64,000 bases of DNA, taken from contig NC_058053.1 in NCBI RefSeq assembly GCF_020085105.1, positions 17,320,388-17,384,387 of the forward strand, given 5' to 3'. Shown here piece after piece: positions 35,893 through 48,854 of this stretch. Within the stretch, counting starts at the first letter, position 1. The number at the start of each line of letters is the position of its first letter. The notes under the pieces are model-generated. The model ran no database searches. It had not been told where the DNA came from and saw only the letters and a program-made list of their open reading frames with translations. This DNA comes from Siniperca chuatsi. Lineage: Eukaryota > Chordata > Actinopteri > Centrarchiformes > Sinipercidae. The position numbers and the translations under genes are program-made.

Positions 35893-38800
35893 TCAGATTC
35901 TCACATAGAAACTCTCTTGAGATGAAGATGATGACGCAGATGAGGTCTAGAAGAGAAAGAAAATATAATCACAATTATTTTAGACATTGAACATTTTTTG
36001 ACATTTTCATGTCAGCTTTTAGTTGAAAAGATAAACAGGGAATTACATGATACTTGCAATGATTCTAGTCCTTAGTAAATATGCAGCAAGTACATGGCCA
36101 CCTATAAACAAGATTATTAGTTTTTAGCCAAGCTAGCGCAGTGCTTAAAGCGAAATACTAACTTCAACATGCTAACAACGACACTGCTAACATGCTGATG
36201 TTTACCAGATATGTTTACATGTTCATCATCTTAGTTTATTGTGTTAGCATGCTAACATTTGCTAACTGGCACTAAACACGAAGTACAGCTGAGGCTTATT
36301 GGAATGTCATTAGTTTTTCAGCTAAAAAGTATTTAACAAATTAAAATTATGACGTGATGATGGTGCCAAAGAAACATCTAGGGATCACCAAAGTTGTTCG
36401 AATTTATCTGAGGGGGACATAAATGTCTACGAAATTTCATGGCAATCCATCCAACAGGTGGGAAGACATTTCATTCAAAACCACAAATGTCAACCTCATA
36501 GTGGTGCGAGAGGAAAAGTCAGTGGGTCACCAAAGTCAATAGGACACACTGTTGGGGAACCATGAATATCTGTACAAACTTTTGTGCCAATCTATCTGTA
36601 GATGTTGAGATATTTAACTGGATAAGTGAAAACTTTAACCTGCTGGTGGCGCTAGAGGAAAAGTCAGGAGATCACCATCGTCATTAGGATTCATCGAGAA
36701 CATGAACATCTGCACAAAATTTCATGGCAATCCATCCAGTAGTTGTTGAGATATTTCAGTCTGGACTAAAGTGGTGGACCAACTGACAAACCAACCTTCC
36801 TATAGCTATCCCTATAGCCACACCTCTCTAGCAAAAAATGTTACCTATGAAGTTTTTAAAAGCACCACTCACCCTCTCTCTTGCTGGTTCACTGGGAGTT
36901 TCAGGTCTGGCCTCCTCCTTATGTCTCTCCGTGCTGGGCTCTGGAGTGTCCGCAGTGTGGACCTGAACATAAGATGTTTCGCCGAGTAGCAGATGTGTGA
37001 TGGTCACTCCTTGAGCTTTGAGTTGGTCGTAGACGTTTTTTTTAGCCACCAGCATCTCCAGAGAGCTGCCACTGCTGCGGATCATTGCCACCACCTCCTC
37101 ATGGCTGCTCTGCTCCACATTTATTCCATTCACCTCCACCACGATGTCGTCATCCTCCAGACCCGCCCTGTCAGCGGCTCCACCCTTCACCACCTGCAAC
37201 AAAGTGTGTCTTACTACTTTGATTTGAAATGGTTATGATTAAACGGCAGGCATTCCTGTAATTCTTACCTCCTTGATATACTGTCCAGACACCCCCTGGA
37301 TGCCATTTAGGTGAAAGCCATAGCCAGCTGAGGTCTTCTCCATTTTACACAGTTTAGGCTTGAGTCCCTCCTCCCTCTTCTGAACAGGTGTGGATGGTTG
37401 GACAGGAGCAGGGAAATTGATGGCCTCTGTGTAACTGGGCGGTGAGTTGGAATCCTTCATCTCCTCCCAGAAAAGCATAGGAGATACTTTCCCCTATGAG
37501 GGACACAACAATGACATTATATAGATTGTCTGCAGTCTATATTAAAGTTTGTCAGTGGCACCCTGACTCACCAGCTTATACATTTGGTCTGTGTCTTTGT
37601 CCACCACTAGGAGGCAGCATTTGTTGCCACTCTGCCTGATCCTGTCCACCACCTGCTCATGGCTGCAGCCGTCCACCTCGTCGCCATCCACAGCCACTAA
37701 TCTGTCCATTTCCTTCAGACCTGCTTTTTCTGCTGGGCTGCCTCTGTCTATGTCCTTTATGAAGTGACCTGCATGTAGTTAATGAGCACACTGTCAAAAC
37801 ACAGCCTCCTCGCTGCGGTTTAATGTTTGTTAAAATACCAGTTATTTGTAATATTAACATTTTTTATGGCCTTGCCTGTTTGTTTGGGCTCCTCCCTGAG
37901 CAGGAAGCCATAGCCATCAGATCCTTTGGTTATGTGAGCGGTGCGTGGCTTGTGTGGAAGATACTTGACTGTAGCTAACCATCCTCCTATCTTTGTATGC
38001 TTGTTCTTGTAGTACCTGTCTGTTTCCTCGTCAACCAACAGGAACATTATGCTGCTGCCAGCCAGCTTGATCTTGTCCACTACTTGTTCGTGTGTGGAGC
38101 CTTCTACGCTCTCCCCATTGACCTCCAGCAGACGGTCGTTGGGTTTGACCCCCGCCCTGTCAGCCATGCTTCCCGGGATCACCTCTGTCATGAACAAACC
38201 CTGCTCATCTAGAGAGGGTGTTATAGAAAAAAAGCAAAAATATTCAAACATAGAAATATTTCAGCTGGGATTACAAGGATAGTTCTTTACAGTCTGATAA
38301 AAATAATAGTACCGCTTTATAATAAGGCACCATTAATAAGGCATTTACTAATACTTTATAGATTAGTTACAAGCCAGTAATAAGAGCATCTTTTGGTCAC
38401 CAGGTTGTGCAAATCCCTTTGGCTGGTTTTCATCCTCCTTTCAGATATATAGGGTATATAGGCACCAGGTTTTGAGAAGGAAGATGAATGCGTGGAATAA
38501 ATACAGACATTATCTCTGCATAAAAAAAAACTATCCTTCGTGAGTCTGACATTGTTAGGAGTACAATTCAGCAGTGATTGATTATTGTTGGGTTTTATCA
38601 CTTTTTAATGGTGTGTCTGGACTTATAAATGCTAATATGTCATTAATAAAGGCTTTTAACAATGATCCATCAAGTCTTTAGTTGTAAGTGTTAGTAAGTT
38701 GGAGTTAAAGACTAAGTTAACACCAGGCTGTAAAGCAATGTTTCACTGCCCTCTGGTTGAAAGTTTTAAGCCTCGGGTGTGGTTGGGTGTAATCAGAAGT

Positions 38801-40718
38801 GTGCTCTGTTGCACCTGTAACCACACCCAATAGTGCTGTCACGGGGTCCTGGAGTACGCCTGTACATCACTGTAGCAAGGTTAGAAGTAAACCACTGGAG
38901 GTCAGCAAAACGCTTCCTGATGAGTTAAAGCCCTAAATGCAGTAGGACAAAGAATGTGTCATTCTGGAGGAGGATGTAAACTAACCAATGAAATGCAAAA
39001 GTTGTTCTTATTAATGACTTGTTACTGATCTATAAAACTGGAAAATGTTTTAACCTTTAATAAAGGCATTAGTTACAACCTACAAGCCCTTTACAAAGGA
39101 TTATTAGAAAGTGATGCAAATTAGACAGTTATAAAATCTCAGTATCAAACTGTCTTTTTTATCATCCAGTTTCACCCACATAGATATATGAATTAAACAG
39201 GCTCGTAATTTGTGCTTTTCAAAGGGTCTCTTTTTTCATCAGTTGCAATTCCCTAACTCTGCATCCTCACCTCACCTTTGACTGAGCGAAGAGAAAACCC
39301 AAAGCCTGAGCTGGACTTAACCAGATAGCTGAGTTTGGGTTTTGGAGCCTGTTTGGCCACACCATTGGCAACTGGTGTGCTCTGAGGGTCGGACAGGTTC
39401 ACTCCCTGTGCTTTAGCTTGCTTGTAGGAAGCTTCATCCAGGATATGGAACGTGACTGATGGTCCACTGTTTCTCACCATGTCCACGACCTGTCCCGGGG
39501 GGAACACATACATAGCAGAAGGGTTTTAAGAAAGATGCCTGTCACCGCATAATGCCTTCAGTCTATGGAGCCCTTAAACTGACAAAAATCTAAAAAAAGG
39601 TTATCAGACAATTTAAAAAATAAAGCTTTATACCTTTTCCTTTTCCACCAATTAGTTGATAAACAAATTAAAACTTAATTTATTTTACACTTCCATCTAT
39701 ATTTCACTAGCTCATTTTATTTTCAACCCCTTAGTTTTCTTATTTTTGGGGGTCTTGACGCATTTAATCATTTATCTATTCTATAGTCTCCCCACACAAC
39801 ATTTAAAATTTTCCTCACCACTCTTGTAACAATAGCTAAAACTTTTTAGCAATGGCAAGCTAATGCTAACGCTACTTGGAAGTTCACAGACACCATGCTT
39901 CTATCTTTGTAACATCGTCTTCATCTTCAAGTGCATGTCTCTTGTCTTCTTCAAGTACCGCAATGGAAATAAGGCTTGGATTATTTGTGTCATCCATGTC
40001 AAACTTAGCAGATTTGTGTGATTTAATGTCTCTTCTCATTATGTCAAATATACTAAACTAAAAAGGTCTAAGTAGTGTTAATTAGCTAACTTGGTTATGT
40101 CCATCTCATTATCACATGTAAGCAGTTCTGTAAGCAAATTTGAAATTGGGTAAGGAAATGTTGCATGGAGGAAATATGGAATCGATAAATGATTAAATGT
40201 GTGCCGAGATCTTATTTTACTTTACTTTATTTTATTTTATCAAGTGATTGGTGCTTAAGGAACAAATAAAAACCATTTTGCTTTTTTACCAACTGATTGG
40301 AGGTCAAAGCAAAAGTGTAAAGCACTATATTTCCTGTTAGACTCCATTTAATTGATCATTTAACTAACATTATTATTTATTGATGTATTCAGTTATATTT
40401 TTGACTTGTCAGATAACCTTTTACTATTTTGTCATTTCTGGGGCTCCATATAAGTCTGGGAGTTATTATTGATTTAATTAATGCACTGCAGTAATTTCAC
40501 ATCCTACTTACCTCTGAATGGGACAGTTCATCAACAAATGTTCCACTGACCCGCAGGATGCGGTCTCCATCTTTCATGCCAGCAAGTTCAGCTGGACCTC
40601 CCATTTCCAGGCAGCGGATCAGGTGACCCTCCTCACCACGCTCCACCCTCAAGTAAAAGCCAAATGTGTGACCCGGCCTCTTGGTTAGAGAAATCACCCT
40701 TGGCTTGTACCCGGCCAT
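35893..40718 (-). CDS. pdzk1: PDZK1 / NHERF3, four-PDZ scaffold
   Basis: Scaffold that anchors transporters and SR-BI under the apical membrane of kidney, gut and liver cells. Minus-strand coding exons: 40512-40718, 39276-39489, 37876-38208, 37572-37768, 37269-37493, 36873-37193, 35893-35946. They sum to 1551 nt, 516 residues plus stop (human 519). The four PDZ domains have carboxylate-binding loops FGFYL (about residue 20), FGFSL (131), YGFLL (240) and YGFHL (371). They begin near residues 5, 119, 228 and 359. Each domain is split by an intron after its second strand, and helix motifs HEQVV or HEEVV recur. The start MAGYKPRV follows an acceptor 2 nt upstream of its ATG, so a 5' UTR exon lies further up. 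The third intron uses a GC donor. The C-terminus is a Ser-run then ESFYVRI, unlike the DTEM of human, so the last exon is the least certain part. Confidence 0.95.
36110..36835 (+). repeat. Modular teleost repeat filling the last pdzk1 intron
   Basis: An ATGCTAAC-rich head (36150-36270) is followed by three diverged modules of about 120-160 bp starting near 36360, 36500 and 36666. Each carries GATCACCAAAGT-like, ..CATGAA(T/C)(A/T)TCTG.AC.AA, TTTCATGGCAATCCATCC and GAGATATTTCA blocks, and two are joined by GAGGAAAAGTCAG. Ends GTGGTGGACCAACTGACA. No ORF. Confidence 0.7.
38209..39275. other. pdzk1 intron 2, no feature seen
   Basis: Non-coding intron sequence. No repeat family recognised with confidence. 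Confidence 0.45.
39490..40511. other. pdzk1 intron 1, no feature seen
   Basis: AT-rich intron with a TTTTA-rich stretch near 40212-40240. No exon or named repeat recognised. Confidence 0.45.
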
Positions 40719-42306
40719 GTCCTAACATGGAGGAGAGGTTTAATAACACACACACAATCACATATTATATCTTTTAATGTCCTTTATGAGATGTGATTTT
40801 TTATTGAAGTGAACACAATTTGCTGTCTTTAGTCATTACATTTATCTCCAAATATTACCAAATTAGTTTATATCAATTGCAAAATCAATGTAATGATACA
40901 GAAAATACAGATATATTATGTAGACTATAGACATCTTGATGCTTTGAGGCTGTGATATACAAAGATAAAAAAAACAAACAGAAAGTGCTATGTTCACTTT
41001 GTTAATGTAACCCTTCAGTATAGGAGTAGCTGTAGTTATTGGATTTATTTATAACCGTCAAAATGTGTCCTTTGTCTCCCCCTTTTCCTGTCACTACTGT
41101 CAGTCTTTAAATAGTCATTTAATAGCACATAACCCTAGACCTAAAGGAGCCATAGAAGTGCTGATAGCTTCAGATCAAAAGTTAATCTTTCATGTCAGCG
41201 CTCTAGTGGCAGTTAATGGTTAATTGCAGGCACAGCTGACTGTGGTGACAACTCTCCTTTAAAAGACAGCCTAGACTTTGAATGCACAGCAATGTTAGAC
41301 TGTTATTTCCATATGGGAAGGTCGTAAAGGACATGTGTGGACAGGTGTGTGCGCTGATGTGTATGTGCCTACTGAACGACATGTTTAATGTAGGATACTG
41401 TATGTTCTGTTAGTGTCATACAGCTCTTCCTGTGTTGTCTCTGAGTATGTTTGCGTGTTGATGTGTAATTGAAAAACACAACACATCTCCATCAAAAGTT
41501 GTCAAGAAAATAACAGAAATAAGAGAAACTATTGTAGTCCACTGGATAAACTGTATATAAAGGGTAAAATACTCAGTGATCAACATGAGAACAGTAAAAA
41601 AACCCAAAAACAGTAATGCCTGCACACTGACTCCAAACAACACATTTATTTAAACAGACGGGTCAAACAACAAACAATTTGTGGTTTGATATCAGTATGC
41701 AGTGGTTACTTTTTTATTTTCCAACAGCCTTGCACCTTCATGTGATGCATAATGACATAATTACACTCCTTCTTTTACAAGAGTACAGTTCATGCCATTT
41801 TACCAAACCTTGAAACCTTAAATCCTTGATTTTCCACTTAACATTCTCCTTAAGTTAGTTTAAATTTAAAAAATAACATTTCCCTGCAGTGAAACTAATT
41901 GATGTTTACATTGAAAGCAATATTCAAACCCTAAAGTTTTTATGACAAAAATGTAGATGTCCTATACATAATTTTACCCACAATTCCCCTAAATGGAGCC
42001 ATATTTGTATATTTGGAAACTTTGGAATATCCACTCGACTTTAAAAGTTCTGTTCTATAGTTCTGTGGGTTTAAATTGCGCTTGGCTGCACAATGCAAAG
42101 ATGCACCGACAAGAGGGCACTTCAGAGATTATAAAATTAATAGATCCAGTTCAGAATTACAAGTTGAGATAATATAAACACACCTCAAGTTAACTATGTT
42201 GCCTTCATAAAAGTTTACCTTATTTAACAAAAGCAACACAGCTCAACCTCAACAAATCAACTCATCCACTTTATATAGTACAATAATTTATTTTGTGCTT
42301 CATGTT
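40719..42306. other. pdzk1 5' flank
   Basis: Should contain the non-coding first exon and promoter of pdzk1. I cannot place them. No coding exon or repeat recognised. Confidence 0.4.
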
Positions 42307-42588
42307 AGTGGTTCCTAAACGTTTTGGCAAGTTATGTCTACGTGCGACCCCTTATCACCATTTGTGACCAGTTCAACCAAAAAGTGAACTTTCGCTTTAT
42401 TTTTAGAGGCCTAAAGAGGTGAAATTATCCAGTCATTTACAAGAATTAAGATTAGAGGAAAGTCTGAAAAAATAAAACAATGTCTTTGTTCTGGTTTCTA
42501 GCCTATTTTTCGTGTCACAACCCTTCAGATTTATCTTGCAACCCCTTGTGAGGCTTCCGACCCCGAGGTTAGAAACCACTGCTGTATG
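42307..42588. mobile_element. Short non-autonomous DNA repeat (hAT-like ends)
   Basis: The left end is AGTGGTTCCTAAACGTTTTG. The right end, reverse-complemented, is CAGCAGTGGTTTCTAACCTC. The interior has GCGACCCCTTATCACC and TTGCAACCCCTTGTGAGGC. Related to the copy at 11446-11745. About 280 bp, no ORF. Confidence 0.65.
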
Positions 42589-44525
42589 TGATGATGGATA
42601 TTTTTAGAAATCTGAAATTGGCCTTTATATACATTTTTTGCTCTATGATTTGAAATTAAACTCACCTGCTCAGTGTCCCAGTCCAAAGGAGGAGCTCACC
42701 TGTCACTGCTTAGCTGTTATCTATTGTATCTTCAACCTATCCTCCTCCTCCCTCCCCCTCTCCCTCTCTCTGCAGGGACTTTGACAGGCCAAAGGTGAGC
42801 CTAAAGGCTGAGTTATTTAACAGTGTCTCGTGTCTGGAATGTCTCAGGAGGCGATGGCCCTGTGCAATCTGTCCTCAGGAAGGAAAATGGAACCATGAAA
42901 CAGTCATCTGTTTGGTGGTCAAAGGTACATGACGCAGGTGGAAATCAGCAACATCAGGAATCATTATAGTACGTATAGTACATCACAGTAAGCATGACAT
43001 CAAGGGAAATGTATCATGTGCGTACTTCTTCACATGAATATTATTGCTGTAAATCGTCTTGATTAGTGAAACAAAAATCAGTGTGCACAGTTAAATCTAC
43101 CTTGTCAGGATCGTGTTACTTTAAGCTACCTGAAAACAGAAAAAAACAATATAATTTTGGGTGTTCTTGGTGCACCAACAAACATATTTTCTTAACATGA
43201 AATAAAACGTACTGGTTTATGTACGACAACTTATAAATAGTCAAACTTATGACAACACAACTTTTTTTTTTACATTGGAAATATGGTACCTCAAAAAAGA
43301 AAAAAAATCCACTGCTCAACCCATTTATACACCTTGGAGAAATCTTGATCCATATGTTGTCTTTTGACACCTGTAGACTCAGTTGCCAGTTTATTAGTTA
43401 CACCTAGCTAAAACTGATGCAGTCTAACTCAACAGCCCTGCAATAAATCCCACCTTCATGAAGGTTATAATGTTTTATTTAACGGTTGAAATAAGGTGAT
43501 GATTCAATTTTATGGTCACTTAGGAGGGTGTAGTTTGTGAATTGTACTGTGTTATACTTTATGTTTCAATTCACTTCATTAGATCTTTATTGTCCCCCAG
43601 TATAAACTATATATAAATATATACTAAGTATAAGCAAAAACTATTCAAATGCAACTCAACAGCCACAACAACAAAAGTGTTAAAAAAAAATGCTAAAAAT
43701 CTAATTGTGGTTTTTATTCTGTTCCACATGAAAATGTTTCTCCTAAAACATGGAACTTAAGGGCCGCTTGAGACAACATGTAGAGACACTGACTTCAGAA
43801 ACAGTGGTGGTCCTCCTTATTTTACTCAAAAATGGGCACCTCATTCACATCTGTCAGCATTACAGTGGGTCAAAACTTGTATAAAAGCCTCAATAAACAT
43901 TATAAGAGTTCAGTGAGTTTGTAAAATTTGTTATTTTAGCTAATTTTCTAAGGAACAGCTCCACGATTTGCACCTTGATGTCACCACAGGTTAAAGTTTT
44001 ACCTTACTGTCTTCTTATAGCACTTGCAAAATCATTTTCCATGTTAATACGATAAAATAGTAAGAATAAAAGTCTACTTGAACAACCTTCTACTTGAGTG
44101 GAATACATGTACATTTATTTTCAGAACAACATTCACAATGTTCACAAAGTTCAGGGAAAGCTGGGCTGTAGTTTATTTTTCCAGGTTTATGGTTGCTGCT
44201 TTAGTTGGTAACTATGGGAGAGTCCTTTGGTTATAAAAGTCTTATGATACTGCTCTCTTGGGGATGGGACAAAGGTGAACAACTCAACCAAAGCCAAGCA
44301 AAACAAATGTGCTAACTGTAAAGGTTAATTCATTGCTGCGCTGATGTCTACACAGCAAGACTGTTTCTTGAAAGGTTCTGTTTATTAATTGTAGTCTGAA
44401 TTCAATCAACATGATTTTGATATTATCCTTCTTTTCTCACAGCCTCTAGGGAGACTGTAATTCTCAGTTAGGGTTGCGCCATTAATTTACACAGTGATAA
44501 CAACACTTTATGGTCCAGTTGGTCA
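42589..44525. other. No gene seen
   Basis: Includes a pyrimidine-rich stretch (42735-42775) and, near 43570-43605, the reverse complement of a GGGGGACAATAAAG-type retroposon tail. No exon with matched splice sites. Confidence 0.4.
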
Positions 44526-44760
44526 TCAGCAGTTCTTCTCCTTCCCTTTCTAAAACAAAAATCATTTTGTAAGTAGACCGAGTCAAAACAAAAGATGTAA
44601 CTGCTGTAGACTAAGAAGACATAACCAAGCAACACCATTTAAAAACCCACAAGATGACAATCTGTTGGAGTGAGACTCACTCGGGGTGCTTTGCCAAACA
44701 TGGTGCTGGCATCTACTATTGTCATTAAGATTACTTCTGGACATTCTCCAACAATGCATC
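44526..44760 (-). CDS. Possible pair of terminal coding exons of an unknown gene
   Basis: Minus strand 44681-44760 is flanked by TTTCTCCCACTCAG and a GTGAGT donor. It reads CIVGECPEVILMTIVDAS then TMFGKAPR. After a 131-bp intron with a TTTTGTTTTAG acceptor, 44526-44549 reads KGKEKNC and stops. The phases agree (80 nt then 24 nt). I do not recognise the protein and found no upstream exons, so this may be chance or an exon pair of a diverged gene. Confidence 0.25.
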
Positions 44761-46140
44761 CTGAGTGGGAGAAATACATTATTATGTTGGAGAGGTGCAA
44801 TGTGTTTACTTTGTATGCACTAATGCAACATGTACATTTTATTGTGTGTGTGTATTTAAACTGTGTATATTTAAGGTACACAAGTACAAGCAGTAATGTA
44901 CCTCAGTAGAAAATATAAGTACTCATTCTGAGTGTTAAATCATTGATGTATTAACATGCACAGTAAGCAATACTTTTTTTTGTTGGTGGAGACTGTTAAA
45001 ACTCGTCATATTAATGTTGTCGGGTAAAATCCTCCTAATTTGATTTGAATGCATTCAGATTAGTCACATTAATAACATGCTCCTTCACAGGTGGAAAAAA
45101 ATCAAGATGAGAGACTGGGTGGACATGTTGGAAAAATATAACCTCAACCATTTTAAAGTTCTTCATTTTGTTATGCAAATCCTCAAGCTGTTTTTCATAG
45201 TTCCTGAAATATTCACATTTTGAAGAGGCTAGTTTTAACCCAACAACAATTACATGTAACAATTTATCTCATGTTGAGTGTAAAATCTTTCTTGAGTAGC
45301 CAAAGCTGTCAAATAAATGTAATAAAGTAAAAAGAACATTTCTCTTTGAAATGTGTAACAGAGTAAACATATTAGCTCTCCTAAGTTACTAAGCTACTGT
45401 ATCTAAGTACAGTTTTGAAGAACTTTTACATATGTTACTTGAGTATTTCCATATTAGGCTACTTTATTTATATTCCACTGGTTATAGTCACTAGCTACTT
45501 CACAGATAAACATTTACACATGTTAAAAACTACATGATGAATATATGAATATAAGGCCTAATAGCATATGAAGCAGTCAGACTCATATAGCACCACCTGG
45601 GTCAACTGCAACATTTAAATGATGTTTACACATTAATGCATCAATATTTTCACACTCAGGGGCAATACTTGTAGGTAGAACTACAAGTAAAAGATCCAGA
45701 TACTCCAACACTGAGCACCTCAAAATTGTACTTAAGAGCACCTTGCAAAAAAACATGGTTTCATTTACAGTTAGCATTTCTCATAAAAGATTCTGTGTAT
45801 CTGTGAGACCTAACAAACGTTGACTTTCTCATAAAGCACTTGCAAAGCCTTTTAGTCGATGCTTTGAAACCTGCATTAGTCTTTCTGGCACACTGCTACC
45901 TTTTACAGTGTATTATCGTCCGCCACCAACAGTAATGCATATCGACAGATATGCATTACTGTTGGTGGAAAGATCGACAGATATGCATTACCATTCTCTA
46001 CAGTCTGCAGAAATGTGTATCAAGTCTCCCCATGCTGATGCTGTACACTGCATATTCTGTAGAATTGGTGATATAAACAATGAACAACAAGGAACCCTCT
46101 CATTAAACAGCACCACCCCTTTAAACCTGCAATAACAATT
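44761..46140. other. Non-coding stretch with repeat fragments
   Basis: A fragment at about 45280-45490 (AAATGTAATAAAGTAAAAAG, ..ACTTGAGTATTTCC, TATTCCACTGG) belongs to the AAGTAAAAGTACT family. The hairpin at 45923-45968 is listed separately. No gene seen. Confidence 0.45.
45923..45991. repeat. Perfect 21-bp inverted repeat plus a third partial copy
   Basis: The left arm 45923-45943 and right arm 45948-45968 are exact reverse complements around GACA. The loop and start of the right arm (ATCGACAGATATGCATTAC) occur again from about 45973, directly repeated. Confidence 0.92.
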
Positions 46141-46146
46141 ATTTTT

Positions 46147-46640
46147 GGCCACTTGGGGGCAGCAGAAACAAGCTGTGAACACTACATTGACATATCATCA
46201 CCAGCAACAGTTGCTTATTTACACATCCAGCAGTTATGTAGCAGCCTTATTATTCATTTGGAGTCGTGTTTCTGGCCACCTGGTGAATGTAAGTCCAAAA
46301 TTCACTCTTTTAGCTCTGTTTTTGGTATCTACCAATTCCTGAGGAAAATATCTGACTGGTAAACACTTGGCTTTAGTTGACCAGCTAGTCGCTAACTGTG
46401 CCTGTCTGCTGTTTGGTGCTGAGCAGGTAATTAACAGTGGGTTTTAAGAGCTTTTTCACTGAAAACATCTGCCTGCTGTGTCCAAAAATGACACTATGAG
46501 AGAGTTGAGAGTGAACCAAAACCGTAATGTGGGCCAGACAGCTAAACAATGAGCTGAAATTTGCTGAAGCTCCATAAAGCCAAGGAGAACTGGAGGTTCA
46601 GGTGATAATTCTCTGTAGGTTCATCACTACAAGCGACCCC
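46147..46640 (+). repeat. Interspersed repeat family A, copy 2
   Basis: Starts GGGGGCAGCAGAAACAAGC and follows the same block order as the copies at 20718 and 59660. It extends further at the right through AATTCTCTGTAGGTTCATCA and CTTTCACATGGTCACATTGT. Confidence 0.7.
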
Positions 46641-48850
46641 TTTCACATGGTCACATTGTCATTTGATACGTTAACAAGATATAAAAATATTGCTGTTTTA
46701 AGAAAAGAGTAAATTCAGTAAATTCAGTATCTCTAGTCTAATTTATATGTTTTCACACAGCACTCAGGTGAAAAACATGATGGCGCAGGACTGTCTGCCT
46801 CAAATTGAGAACAACAACAGGAAATGGCAGAATCTGTGCAGGCTTGAGGGCGTCAGGCTTGTGCACACAGACACTCAGATACAGGTACGTATGTACCTCC
46901 AGACCAGGCACTTATGACTGCTGATGGTTTGGGGCTCTGAGCACCCCCATGATAACACACCTTCAACCCTGTAGCCGCACACTCACTACTGGCCTGGAGC
47001 CATGTTTGAACAATCGATCCCAGGGGTCCAGGAGCCATGACCAAAGGAGAGATGAAGTGAGTGGAAAGAGACACAAATTCTCTTCAGCTCGGCTTAGCAC
47101 TGATGCATTCACTATCCATTACCCTCAGTCATCACCTTGTGTTTGCCAGAAAAAAAAGAGTATTTCCGTGATGCTCGCTGCCTGGATTGATGAATCCTCC
47201 AGAGCTGCAGTTGTTTATTTGATCTGAAACCTAATCTCAATGGTGTTTACAGTAATGGCAGCAAAGTATGCATATACTGTAGAACCAGAAGATACAGACA
47301 CGAGCTGTAAAGTGCCATTCCCCAGAAGTGATTATCTCCAACCTGTCTTCATCAGCAGTGGAGCATCAGCAATCAACACGTCATGCCAGTTTGTGATTAC
47401 TGCACTCAACTGGGAGCGCTAGTCCCTCTCTTCGTCTTGATTGGCATCCTAACATGGCTTGTTTATCTGGGGTAAGTGGCTCTGCACATGACCTGCCTGA
47501 GCCAGCTAATTAGACCAGGAGAAAGATTAGACATAGGCCGTTTGAAATAATTGCCCCCTTTTTTTTCTCTGGGAGTCATTTGAGCATTCAGAGGCCAAGC
47601 AGACGGTCCCCACTCTCCACAGCAATAACATGCCTCAGAAAGCAGCGACATTTCAACCTCCCAAATGCACAGGTGGCAAGGAAGAGACAGCCTCTCCATT
47701 GCCTTGTAGGAAAAACAAGCATGTAACCTGTCCAGGCCCAAGGCACAAATTACGTCTATGGCTCATCTCCAGCTCAATACAGCACAATGGTGCAGCTGGA
47801 CTAAAACATATTATCTTGATATTTTAAACCTTAATGAAATGATTGATGATGATGGCTTTACAAAAAGGACTTTTCTAATCATAACAGTAATTTAGACTCA
47901 GAATTTTAAACACAAAAACTAAATTTAATCAGAATAAAAATGTGAAGTCAAAAATAATCAGGTTCTGGATAAATATCTGCCTTGACCTGCAAAAGTACTG
48001 TAACCAAAACTGAAATAATCAAATAAATCTATCATTAATTAGAACTTGGAACATGTCTAAGAACTTATTGGTGTTTTCCTGCTTCCTCTCAATATTTATA
48101 GATGTGGTTTTTGTGTGTTTTTTGCTCATTCCCAAAATATGAAGCCCAGTGACATCACTGTTGACTTTATATTTATTATCATTTTTATGAAATTGGACAG
48201 ATTTGAATGAGTCATGCAAACTGCATGCCAGTCATAAAGTCTAAGTCTAAATGTCTTTATGGCCGCGGTACCCAAAGTACCAGAAATACCTGCCTCATGT
48301 AACAAAATTATTATAAAAAGCAATCATAGTCAAAATATGAGAATTCATATATGAACTGATGCTCTCACTCACATAGAGCATCCATAAGAAGTCACTGAGT
48401 GAGCAACTGAGTAACCAAGTGACTAATGATGACAGTGGTTGGGCAGCATGGTAAAAACACAGAAAAGGGATGTGGAAGAACCAACAGACATTTTAATATC
48501 ACATGATTTCATCACTTTCTTCTAGAGGAGGGGTTAATGGGGTAATTATGATAATTTAGATTATGATAAGCAAGATATAATAAGTAGGACAGTAGCTTAA
48601 AAAAGCAATGATTCCCATAATACGTTTATGCTCTTGCAAAGGACCTAGACAAGAATGTAACATGAATTTATATATTCTGCAGACCAGAAATCTTTTTCAT
48701 CAGCGCTGTAACAACATGTTGATCCTTCATCCAACTGGCAAAGACAGGAAGTGCACTCACATGCCACATGAGGGCAGTGATGCGCATGTAAAACCACTAC
48801 AGGCACTTTTAGTCATACTTAAGGGGGCATGAGATCATGCATCCATCAAT
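46641..48850. other. No gene seen
   Basis: Several open frames around 46850-47830 (both strands) have no splice-site borders or family resemblance that I recognise. No repeat identified with confidence. Confidence 0.4.
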
Positions 48851-48854
48851 AGCT

